NCBI GenBank assembly: GCA_029553955.1 | Contig: JAKPJZ010000048.1 | Location: 1-32,950 of the forward strand | Source: Chloroflexota bacterium | GTDB taxonomy: Bacteria > Chloroflexota > Anaerolineae > SpSt-313 | Length of the DNA: 32,950 nt | Direction of reading: 5' to 3' | Part shown: positions 7,770 through 15,244 of the stretch, piece by piece | Position numbering within the stretch: the stretch's first letter is position 1 | Layout of the letters: each line of letters begins with the position of its first letter | Position numbers and translations under genes: made by a program | The notes under the pieces: model-generated | Told to the model about the DNA's origin: nothing | The model's input: the letters and a program-made list of their open reading frames with translations, nothing else | The model's database searches: none

Positions 7770-9470
7770 GTGTCGGCAGAGTTTCAAAAGACCAAACCGG
7801 GGCGTCTTGCCTTTGTGGCCATCCTCTTTTCGGTGATGGCTGTTCTCTTGTTGGTGCGTCTCTTCTACTGGCAGGTGCTGCGCCATAGCAGCATCGGAGA
7901 GACGAGCGTCGCCGATGAGCTGGACATGGCGTCGATCGGCTGGCGCGGCACAGTCTATGACCGCAACCTGCACTACCTGGCTGTGCCCTCGCTGGTCTAT
8001 GACGTGGGGGCCACGCCCGCGATGATCACCGACTCGCTCGGGGTGTCGGGACTGTTGGCGCCACTCCTGAACGTGCCCGAAGAGGGTATTGCAGCCAAGC
8101 TGGCCAAGAAGGACAGGTCGTACGTGGTCCTGGCACAGGGCGTTGCGACGCTCAACGGCCAGGCGATCAAGGACCTCAAGCTGCTGGGCATCAAGCTGGA
8201 TGCCCGACCGGGCCGCTACTATCCTGAGGGTCCGATGGCTGCACAGCTCCTGGGCTTTTACAACAGCGAGCAGCGCGGCCTGTATGGCGTGGAGCAACAG
8301 TACGATTCGCGCTTGCGCGGCAGCAACGGTACACAGCGGGCCAACGTGCCCCAGGTGCTCTTTGACTTGCCTTTCACCCAGGAGCCGCGCAACGGGGCCG
8401 ATGTGGTCCTGACCATCGACCGGGTCGTACAGCGCTCGGCCGAGCGCTGCCTCGAACAGGCGCTGCGCGAGTATGAGGCCGAGGGCGGCTGTATCATCGT
8501 CATGGACCCGCGTACGGGGGCGGTGCTGGCGATGGCCATCCTGCCGGGGTTTGACCCCAACTCGTATGCGCAGGTCGAGTCGCCGGCGGCCTATCTCAAC
8601 CGGGCCATCAGCGAGCAGTTCGAGCCAGGCTCGACCTTCAAGATCGTCACGATGGCGGCGGCACTCGACGCGGGGGCGGTCCGGCCCACTGATACCTACA
8701 TGGACACCGGACAGGCGGTGGTGGGCGGGCGGGTCTTTCAGAACTGGGACCGCAGGGCGTACGGCCTGATGACCATGACCGATATCCTGGCCCGTTCGCT
8801 CAACGTCGGTGCCGTCCACGTCTCGCAAGAGCTGGGTGCGACGCGCTTCTACGAGGCGGTGCGCCGCTTTGGCTTTGGGCAGACTACGGATATCGACCTG
8901 CCAGGGGAGATTGCGGGCACGGTGCGCGAGCCGGGCTCGCCCAATTGGTGGCCGGCCGACTTGGCGACCAACTCGTTCGGCCAGGGCCTGGCCGTGACGC
9001 CGATCCAGATGGTCACGGCTGTGGCGGCGGTGGCCAACGGCGGCGTGCTCATGCGGCCTTATGTGGTGGATCGCATCCTGGAGGATGGCCAGGTGGTGTG
9101 GCAGGCCCGGCCCCAGCCGGTGCGGCGCGCCATTTCGGCCGGGGCTGCGGCCGAGCTCACACAGATGCTGATCGATGCCTTGCCGAAGGAGACGCCACTC
9201 GGCGTGGTGCCGCTCTACACAGCGGCCGGCAAGACGGGCACGGCGCAGATTTGGATCGGCGACAAGTATGATGATCAGTTGGTTATCGCGTCGTTCGCCG
9301 GTTATGTGCCCGCTCAGGACCCGCGTCTGGTGATACTGGTCAAGCTCGACAAGCCCAAGCGCGAGGCCTGGGGCTCGCGGGCTGCGGCCCCGGTGTGGCG
9401 CAGCGTGGCGAGCGAGGTGTGCGCCTATATGGGCATTCCGCCCGACCTGGCGCAGGTGACGGGGCAGTAG
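7770..9470 (+). CDS. ftsI: Septal peptidoglycan transpeptidase FtsI/PBP2-type (class B PBP)
   Basis: A class B penicillin-binding protein that cross-links septal peptidoglycan outside the membrane. One N-terminal membrane anchor lies near residues 12-34, followed by the dimerisation domain with RGTVYDRN and a transpeptidase domain. The three active-site motifs are present: STFK at residues 288-291 (catalytic Ser288), SLN at 343-345 and KTG at 488-490. I chose the GTG at 7770 because it has a GGAG ribosome site and a normal short cytoplasmic tail; a GTG at 7680 would add 30 residues from an inverted repeat. The product has 566 residues and no C-terminal PASTA domain. murE, the usual next gene, is absent; a hairpin repeat array follows instead. 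Confidence 0.95.
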   Translation: MSAEFQKTKPGRLAFVAILFSVMAVLLLVRLFYWQVLRHSSIGETSVADELDMASIGWRGTVYDRNLHYLAVPSLVYDVGATPAMITDSLGVSGLLAPLLNVPEEGIAAKLAKKDRSYVVLAQGVATLNGQAIKDLKLLGIKLDARPGRYYPEGPMAAQLLGFYNSEQRGLYGVEQQYDSRLRGSNGTQRANVPQVLFDLPFTQEPRNGADVVLTIDRVVQRSAERCLEQALREYEAEGGCIIVMDPRTGAVLAMAILPGFDPNSYAQVESPAAYLNRAISEQFEPGSTFKIVTMAAALDAGAVRPTDTYMDTGQAVVGGRVFQNWDRRAYGLMTMTDILARSLNVGAVHVSQELGATRFYEAVRRFGFGQTTDIDLPGEIAGTVREPGSPNWWPADLATNSFGQGLAVTPIQMVTAVAAVANGGVLMRPYVVDRILEDGQVVWQARPQPVRRAISAGAAAELTQMLIDALPKETPLGVVPLYTAAGKTGTAQIWIGDKYDDQLVIASFAGYVPAQDPRLVILVKLDKPKREAWGSRAAAPVWRSVASEVCAYMGIPPDLAQVTGQ

Positions 9471-9475
9471 GGGGG

Positions 9476-9882
9476 GAGTCCCGAACTTGTTCGGGGCCGC
9501 CCCAACAAGTTGGCGAGTCGGGGCCGAGCGGTCGGAGTCCCGAACTTGTTCGGGGCCGCCCCCAACAAGTTGGGGAGTCCGGGCCGAGCGGTCGGAGTCC
9601 CGAACTTGTTCGGGGCCGCCCCCAACAAGTTGGGGAGTCGGGGCCGAGCGGTCGGAGTCCCGAACCTGTTCGGGGCCGCCCCAACAAGTTGGGGAGTCCG
9701 GTCCGAGCGGTCGGAGTCCCGAACTTGTTCGGAGCCGCCCCAACAAGTCGGGGAGTCGGGGCAGAGCGGTCGGAGTCCCGAACCTGTTCGGGGCCGTCCC
9801 CAACAAGTTGGGGAGTCGGGGCCGAGCGGTCGGAGTCCCGAACTTGTTCTGGGCCGCCCCAACAAGTTGGGGAGTCCGGTCC
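9476..9882. repeat. Seven-copy 59-60 bp tandem hairpin array
   Basis: Units start (at ccgaac) at 9481, 9540, 9600, 9660, 9719, 9778 and 9838. Each unit has two short perfect hairpins, CCGAAC-tt-GTTCGG and CCCCAAC-aa-GTTGGGG, whose cores are complementary to each other, so the whole unit can also fold as one longer hairpin. Each then has a spacer close to gagtcggggccgagcggtcg. The one or two base differences between units are mostly C/T changes or a lost C. This array makes up nearly all of the 464-base gap between ftsI and murF. Open frames through it are repeats of one peptide and are not credible genes. Confidence 0.95.
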
Positions 9883-9896
9883 GAAGGTGGTATAAT
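9867..9896 (+). promoter_or_regulatory. Probable internal promoter before murF
   Basis: A perfect TATAAT lies at 9891-9896, 39 bases before the murF start. The only -35 candidate, TTGGGG at 9867-9872 with an 18-base spacer, lies inside the last repeat unit and is weak. A start near 9903 would let murF and later genes be transcribed apart from mraZ-ftsI. Confidence 0.55.
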
Positions 9897-9934
9897 CGGC
9901 ATCTTGGCAGTGAGCCCTGTGAGGAGGATGCCGA

Positions 9935-11356
9935 GTGCTTTCGCTGGGAGCGTTGTGGAGCGCGTTGAGCGGCGGGGCAGCGGGGCAGGGCGCCCTGGCC
10001 GTGCGCGAGTTGACCGATTTTGTGATCGACTCTCGGCAGGCGACGCCGGGGAGCATCTTCGTGGCCCTGCACGGTGAGCGGCAGGATGGCCACGATTATG
10101 TCGCTGATGCTTTTCGGCGCGGCGCGGTGGCGGCGCTGGTGAGCCGGCCGGTGTCGGGCTGCGCACTCACCTGGCCGGTGCGCGGCGACTGGCCCGAGAC
10201 GACAGCGCAGGGGCCGCTGTGCCTGCAGGTGCCCGATGTGCTGCGGGCGCTGCAGGATGTGGCGGCGGCCTGGCGGCGGGGCCACGCGGGCTGCCGGGTG
10301 ATTGCGGTGACCGGCTCGGTGGGCAAGACCAGTACCAAGGAAGCGATTGCCGCGGTGCTGTCGCGGCGCCATCGCGTGCTGAAGAGTGAGGGGAACCTGA
10401 ACAACGAGATCGGGCTGCCCCTGACCCTGCTGCGGCTGGCTGCGGAGCACGAACGCGCCATCTTGGAGATGGGCATGTACGGGCTGGGCGAGATCGCGCG
10501 CCTGGTGGAGATTGCTGCCCCCGAGGTGGGCGTGGTGACCAATGTGGGCCCGGTGCACCTGGAGCGACTGGGCTCGATGGAGGCGATTGCGCTGGCCAAG
10601 GCCGAGCTGCCGCAGGGCCTGCCCCGCGATGGAGTCGCCATCCTCAATGGCGACGATGGGCGGGTGCTGGCCATGGCGGGGCTGACCGCCGCGACGACGA
10701 CGATTACCTACGGCCTGGGGGCGGGCTGTGACCTGCGCGCGAGCGATGTGGCCAGCCACGGCTTGCAGGGCCTGGAGGCGGTGCTGCATCACCAGGGCGA
10801 GGCCCACCCGGTGCGCCTGCCCTGGCTGGGGCGGCACAACGTCTACACTGCCCTGGCCGCTGCTGCGGTTGGGTTGGCCGAGGGGCTCTCGTGGCCCGAG
10901 ATCACGGCTGGCCTCGCCGAGGGCAGCGCGCTGGGGCGGCTGGCGGTGCTGCCGGGGCGTACCGGCGCCACCATCCTGAACGATGCTTACAACGCCAGCC
11001 CCGCCTCGATGCTGGCCGACCTGGACCTCCTGGCCGAGCTTTGCGGGCGGCGTTTGGCCCTTTTGGGCGATATGCTGGAGCTGGGGGGCTATGAGGAGGA
11101 GGGGCACCGCGAGGTGGGGCGCCGCGCCGCCGAGGTGCTCGACGTGCTGGCTACGGTGGGGCCGCGGGCGCGCTGGATCGCCGAGGAGGCGCAGCGCGCC
11201 AACCCGGCGCTGGTAGTGATGACCTGGCAGGAGCGGCACGAGGCCGCGGGATGGCTGCGGTCGCACCTGCGTGCGGGTGACTATGTGCTGGTCAAGGGCT
11301 CGCGCAGCATGGCGCTCGATGAGGTCGTTGCGCTTCTCTGTGAGGAGGGCGCATGA
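9935..11356 (+). CDS. murF: UDP-MurNAc-tripeptide:D-Ala-D-Ala ligase MurF
   Basis: MurF adds the D-Ala-D-Ala dipeptide to UDP-MurNAc-tripeptide with ATP in the cytoplasm. The 473-residue protein has the N-terminal MurF domain with DSRQATPGSIFVAL and the ATP P-loop TGSVGKTS at residues 126-133. It also has NLNNEIGLPLTLL, LEMGMYGLGEI, NVGPVHLERLGS and the C-terminal NDAYNASPASM, the last being typical for MurF rather than MurE. The GTG at 9935 has a strong GAGGAGG ribosome site nine bases upstream. It is preceded by its own -10 box and ends overlapping mraY by 4 bases. It is not a MurE-MurF fusion. Confidence 0.96.
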   Translation: MLSLGALWSALSGGAAGQGALAVRELTDFVIDSRQATPGSIFVALHGERQDGHDYVADAFRRGAVAALVSRPVSGCALTWPVRGDWPETTAQGPLCLQVPDVLRALQDVAAAWRRGHAGCRVIAVTGSVGKTSTKEAIAAVLSRRHRVLKSEGNLNNEIGLPLTLLRLAAEHERAILEMGMYGLGEIARLVEIAAPEVGVVTNVGPVHLERLGSMEAIALAKAELPQGLPRDGVAILNGDDGRVLAMAGLTAATTTITYGLGAGCDLRASDVASHGLQGLEAVLHHQGEAHPVRLPWLGRHNVYTALAAAAVGLAEGLSWPEITAGLAEGSALGRLAVLPGRTGATILNDAYNASPASMLADLDLLAELCGRRLALLGDMLELGGYEEEGHREVGRRAAEVLDVLATVGPRARWIAEEAQRANPALVVMTWQERHEAAGWLRSHLRAGDYVLVKGSRSMALDEVVALLCEEGA

Positions 11357-12318
11357 TCACTGCCCTGTGCCTGGCTGTTGCGACTTTTCTGGCCACGGTG
11401 CCCTGGGGCCAGGGCCTTGTCGGCTGGCTGCAATCGCACAAGATCGGCAAGCAGATCCGGGTCGACGGACCGCCGGGTCACCAGGTGAAGCGCGGCACGC
11501 CGACCATGGGCGGGGCGCTGTTCCTGGCGCCGGTGCTGATCTTTGGCAGCCTGCTTGCCTGGCGCACGCCGCGGCTGTGGGCGCCACTGGCGGTGACCCT
11601 GGCTTTCGGGATGCTAGGGGCGGTGGATGACCTGCGCGGCCTGCGTGATGTGCAGGGCGTCGGCTGGCTGGCGCGTTGGAAGTTCCCCTGGCAGGTGCTG
11701 CTGGGGCTGGCCGGGGGGGCGCTGCTCTACCTGGCCGGCGCGCCGAGCACCGTGCTCGTGCCCTTTGCCGGCTGGCGGGTGAACCTGGGCTTGGGCTACA
11801 TCCCGGCCGCGGCTTTTGTCATTGTCTCCATGGCCAACGCCGTCAACTTGAACGATGGCCTGGATGGGCTGGCCGGCGGGACGAGTGCGGCCGCCTTTGC
11901 GGCCTTTGGCGCCATGGTGCTGACCGGCGCTCGGAGCGACGTGCCGCTGGGGCTCTTGTGCGCGGTCTTTGTGGGCGGCATCCTGGCCTTTCTGTGGTAC
12001 AACGTGCATCCGGCGCGGATGATCATGGGCGACCTGGGGGCGCTGGCGCTGGGGGCGGGGCTGGCCGCAGTGGCCCTGATGACTGAGCAGTGGCTGCTGC
12101 TGCCGCTCGTGGGCGCGCTGTTCGTGCTGGAAGTGGTCTCGGTCATTCTGCAGGTGGGCTATTTCAAGTTGACGCACGGCCGGCGCATCCTTCGCATGGC
12201 GCCACTGCACTGCCATTTCGAGCTCTGCGGCTGGCCCGAGACGCAGATCGTGCTGCGCTCGTGGATCGTGGCCATCCTGCTCGGAGTGCTCGGCGTGGCG
12301 CTGGCCATCATGCGATAG
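11353..12318 (+). CDS. mraY: Phospho-MurNAc-pentapeptide transferase MraY, with altered active-site motifs
   Basis: MraY moves phospho-MurNAc-pentapeptide from UDP to undecaprenyl phosphate, making lipid I in the membrane. The 321-residue protein has GTPTMGGALFL, the DD motif near VDDLRGL, the NAVNLNDGLDGLAGG loop, HPARMIMGDLGALALG and about ten hydrophobic segments. Two conserved sites differ from the usual pattern. The HHH loop reads HCH at residues 286-288 (APLHCHFELCGW). The DDxxK motif reads DDLRG, lacking the lysine. The ATG at 11353 overlaps the murF stop. The family call is firm from the other motifs and position. Confidence 0.94.
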   Translation: MITALCLAVATFLATVPWGQGLVGWLQSHKIGKQIRVDGPPGHQVKRGTPTMGGALFLAPVLIFGSLLAWRTPRLWAPLAVTLAFGMLGAVDDLRGLRDVQGVGWLARWKFPWQVLLGLAGGALLYLAGAPSTVLVPFAGWRVNLGLGYIPAAAFVIVSMANAVNLNDGLDGLAGGTSAAAFAAFGAMVLTGARSDVPLGLLCAVFVGGILAFLWYNVHPARMIMGDLGALALGAGLAAVALMTEQWLLLPLVGALFVLEVVSVILQVGYFKLTHGRRILRMAPLHCHFELCGWPETQIVLRSWIVAILLGVLGVALAIMR

Positions 12319-12400
12319 TGCAACATCGTGTGCGAACGATGGGGGCGATGGACAAGACATCGATGAGTGTGACATCCACCATCGCGCGAGAAAACCAGGG

Positions 12401-12473
12401 TCACCGCAGAGGCGCAGAGAACGCGGAGGGGATTGGCCAAAGAGACCTCTGCGTCCTCCGCGTCTCTGCGGTG
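12401..12473. repeat. Inverted repeat between mraY and murD
   Basis: Arms reading caccgcagaggcgcagaga...cggagg (12403-12430) and cctccgcgtctctgcggtg (12455-12473) form an imperfect long hairpin. The sequence is of the caccgcagagacgcggagg type often seen between bacterial genes. It fills most of the 184-base gap, and no promoter is clear. Confidence 0.75.
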
Positions 12474-12502
12474 CAATCCGTCGTGAGATCAGGGCACTGA
12501 CG

Positions 12503-13945
12503 ATGATAGAGCGAACAGCCGAGCAGATGGCCGGGCTGGACGGTCTGAGGGCGACGATCATCGGGCTGGGGCGCGAGGGGATGGCGCTGGCGCGCTTCCT
12601 GGCCGCGCATGGCGCCAGGGTCACGGTGAGCGATGCCAAGGGGCCGGACGCGCTAAACGAAGCCATCGCCCAGCTTGGCGACCTCGACGTCCACTACGCC
12701 CTGGGTGGCCACCCAGAGTGGATCCTGGCGGCCGACGTGCTGTTCCTGAGCCCGGGCGTGCCGGCCGAGGCGCCGATCGTGGTGCAGGCGCGGCAGCGCG
12801 GCGTGGCGCTGAGCAGCGAGACGCGGCTTTTCACCCGGCTGTGCCCGGCGGCCATCGTCGGCATCACCGGGTCGAGCGGCAAGACGACGACGACCACGCT
12901 GGTGGGCAGGATGCTCGAGGCTTCGGGCCGGCACACCTTTGTGGGTGGGAACATCGGCCAGCCGCTCATCGGCCGGCTGCACGAGATCGACGCCGGTGAT
13001 GCCGTGGTCATGGAGCTCTCTAGCTTTCAGCTCGAGGGCTTTGGCCCGGCGGCGCCGCCGGAGCGCGCCTTCCCGGCAGGCGGCTGGAGTCCGCCGGGGG
13101 CGGCGATCCTGAACATCACGCCCAACCACCTGGACCGGCACCCGACGATGGAGGCCTACATTGCGGCGAAGGCCAACATCCTGCGCTACCAGCGGCCCGA
13201 CGATTGGGTGGTGCTGAACGCCGACGACGAGGTCACACGCACCTGCGGCGAGTGCTACGCCGGGCGCACGATCGAGTTCAGCATGCTGGGGCCGGTGGCG
13301 GTGGGCGCCTACCTGGATGGTGAGACGATCACGTGGGCGCCGCAGCCGGGGCAGGCTGTGCCCATCTGCGCGACGGCCGAGCTCAAGCTGCGCGGACGAC
13401 ATAACATTGCCAACGCCCTGGCGGCGGTCGCCATCAGCGGCGCGGCTGGGGCGACGGCGGCGGCGATGCGCCAGGTCGCCACGACCTTTGCCGGGGTCGA
13501 GCACCGTTTGGAGCTGGTGCGTGCCCTCGATGGGGTGGCCTACTACAACGACTCTATAGCGACATCGCCGGAGCGGGCTATCGCGGCGGTGCAGTCGTTC
13601 AGCGAGCCGCTGGTGCTTCTGGCGGGCGGGCGCGACAAGCATCTGCCCTGGGCAGCGTGGGCCAGGTTGGTGCACGAGCGCGTGCGCGAGGTCATCTGCT
13701 TTGGCGAGATGGCGCCGCTCCTGGAACGGGCGCTGGCACAGGTTGACGGGGCGGGCGCAGGCGGCCCGCGGGTGCATGCCTGCGGCAGCCTGAGCGAGGC
13801 GGTGGCGCTGGCCGCTCGGGTGGCCCGGCCGGGTGACGTGGTGCTGCTCTCGCCAGGGGGCACGAGCTTTGACGCCTACCAGGACTTTGTGGCCCGGGGC
13901 GAGGCGTTTCGGGTCGCGGTGAGGGGGCTGGGGCGTAAGGCGTGA
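12503..13945 (+). CDS. murD: UDP-MurNAc-L-alanine:D-glutamate ligase MurD
   Basis: MurD adds D-glutamate to UDP-MurNAc-L-Ala with ATP in the cytoplasm. The 480-residue product has the N-terminal UDP-binding region with GLGREGMALARFLAAHG, the P-loop GITGSSGKTTTTT, ELSSFQLEG and NITPNHLDRHPTMEAY. Near the C-terminus are GRDKHLPW and LSPGGTSFDAYQDFVARGE, the last two being typical of MurD. A proline-rich stretch near residues 180-195 slightly lengthens the central domain. The ATG at 12503 follows a repeat-filled gap. The next gap before ftsW again holds repeats. Confidence 0.96.
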   Translation: MIERTAEQMAGLDGLRATIIGLGREGMALARFLAAHGARVTVSDAKGPDALNEAIAQLGDLDVHYALGGHPEWILAADVLFLSPGVPAEAPIVVQARQRGVALSSETRLFTRLCPAAIVGITGSSGKTTTTTLVGRMLEASGRHTFVGGNIGQPLIGRLHEIDAGDAVVMELSSFQLEGFGPAAPPERAFPAGGWSPPGAAILNITPNHLDRHPTMEAYIAAKANILRYQRPDDWVVLNADDEVTRTCGECYAGRTIEFSMLGPVAVGAYLDGETITWAPQPGQAVPICATAELKLRGRHNIANALAAVAISGAAGATAAAMRQVATTFAGVEHRLELVRALDGVAYYNDSIATSPERAIAAVQSFSEPLVLLAGGRDKHLPWAAWARLVHERVREVICFGEMAPLLERALAQVDGAGAGGPRVHACGSLSEAVALAARVARPGDVVLLSPGGTSFDAYQDFVARGEAFRVAVRGLGRKA

Positions 13946-14090
13946 GGCGTGAGGCGTGATGTGTACTACGTACTGCGTAATGCGTAAGTGGTGCGTCGCG
14001 GCAGTGCCCTTGCACGCCGGCGCATCACGTATCACGCGTCACGCGTCACGCATTACGTTATACGCAGTACGCATTACGCAGTACGTCTTC
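13933..14090. repeat. Heptamer repeats forming an inverted array before ftsW
   Basis: The left part consists of 7-base steps such as gcgtgag-gcgtgag-gcgtgat and then tactgcg-taatgcg-taa (from the end of murD to about 13986). The right part (about 14022-14087) has the complementary steps tcacgcg-tcacgcg-tcacgca and ttacgca. The two halves can pair into a long imperfect hairpin around a 35-base centre. The array spans the 159-base gap and slightly overlaps the last codons of murD (ggggcgtaaggcg). Frames running through it add a false N-terminus to ftsW. Confidence 0.8.
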
Positions 14091-14104
14091 GCAAGGGGAA
14101 CGGC

Positions 14105-15244
14105 ATGTTGGCTCGACTTCGGGCGCTGAGCCTGAGAGGCATCGACTATCCCTTGCTGTTGACTGTGGCCGTGCTGCTCGTGTTGGGGCTGGTCATGGTC
14201 TACAGTGCGTCGTTTGGGCTGAACATGGCCGAGGAGGGCCGGCCGACGACGACGTTTCTGGTGCGCCAGGCCGAGTGGGCGGCCATTGGTGCGCTGGCGC
14301 TGCTGGTGATGGCGCTCATCGATTATCAGACCTGGCGGCGTTGGTCGATTCCGATCATGGCGGCGGCGCTCGTGATCTTGATCGTACTGCTCTTTGTGCG
14401 TGGCGGTGGCGATGCGCAGGGTGAGCAACCGACGGCGCAGCGCTGGCTCCTGGGCAACTCGGTGCAGCCGAGCGAGATCGTCAAGCTGGCGGTGATCATC
14501 TATGTCGCCGACTGGTTGGCATCCAAGGGTGAGAAGATTCGCCAGTTGACCTACGGCATGGTGCCGTTCGCCATTCTGCTTGGCGTGATCACCGGGCTGA
14601 TCGTGCTGCAGCCCAACTTTTCGACGGCGCTGATCATCGTCTGCACGGCGGTGGCGATGTTCTTCGTCGCGGGCGCCGATATCCGGCAGCTCTTGATCGG
14701 CGGGCTCGTGGGTGGCGCCTCGCTGGGCGGGCTTGTGCGCATGTCGGGCTACGCCTGGAACCGTGTGACGACGTTCATCAACGACCCGCTGCGCGACCCG
14801 CTGGGCCACGGCTATCAGACGGCCCAGTCGGTCTATGCGCTGCAGGCCGGCGGGTTCTTTGGCGTGGGCTTGGGGAACAGCGCGCAGAAGATGGGCGCGC
14901 TGTATGCGGCGCATACCGATGCCATCTTTGCCATCATCGGCGAGGAGCTGGGCCTGATCGGCACCATGTTTATCATTGCGCTGTACGCCATCGTCGCCTA
15001 CCGTGGCCTGCGCATCGCCATGCGCTGCAGCGATCCCTTTGGCGCGCTCCTGGCTACCGGCGTCACGAGCTGGCTGATGTTCCAGGCGCTGCTGCACATG
15101 GGTGTGGTGACAGCTACGGTGCCGTTCACCGGCATTACGCTGCCCTTCTTGAGCTTTGGCGGCTCGTCGCTGGTCGCGTCGCTCGCCGGCGTGGGGCTGC
15201 TGCTCAGCGTGTCGCGCGGCGTGCAGGCGGGGCGTGTACGATGA
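14105..15244 (+). CDS. ftsW: Septal peptidoglycan polymerase FtsW (SEDS family)
   Basis: FtsW is the SEDS-family glycosyltransferase that polymerises lipid II at the septum with its partner FtsI. The 379-residue protein has about ten hydrophobic segments and the family marks YSASFGLNM, QPSEIVKLAVIIYVADW, LQPNFSTALI, PLGHGYQTAQSVYAL with GGFFGVGLGNS, AAHTDAIFAIIGEELGLIG and a C-terminal LSFGGSSLVA. I chose the ATG at 14105, which has AAGGGG eight bases upstream; the longer frame from 13988 is read from heptamer repeats. FtsW rather than RodA is favoured by position. The stop overlaps murG by 4 bases. Confidence 0.95.
   Translation: MLARLRALSLRGIDYPLLLTVAVLLVLGLVMVYSASFGLNMAEEGRPTTTFLVRQAEWAAIGALALLVMALIDYQTWRRWSIPIMAAALVILIVLLFVRGGGDAQGEQPTAQRWLLGNSVQPSEIVKLAVIIYVADWLASKGEKIRQLTYGMVPFAILLGVITGLIVLQPNFSTALIIVCTAVAMFFVAGADIRQLLIGGLVGGASLGGLVRMSGYAWNRVTTFINDPLRDPLGHGYQTAQSVYALQAGGFFGVGLGNSAQKMGALYAAHTDAIFAIIGEELGLIGTMFIIALYAIVAYRGLRIAMRCSDPFGALLATGVTSWLMFQALLHMGVVTATVPFTGITLPFLSFGGSSLVASLAGVGLLLSVSRGVQAGRVR

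Noticed and set aside
9476..9882. CRISPR array
   Set aside because: The repeats are contiguous 59-60 bp tandem units with no unique spacers and no cas genes nearby.
9395..10077. Repetitive open frames through the hairpin array (152-196 residues)
   Set aside because: All frames give the same repeated peptide from the 60-bp unit in several phases; there is no start signal or domain, and both ends overlap real genes.
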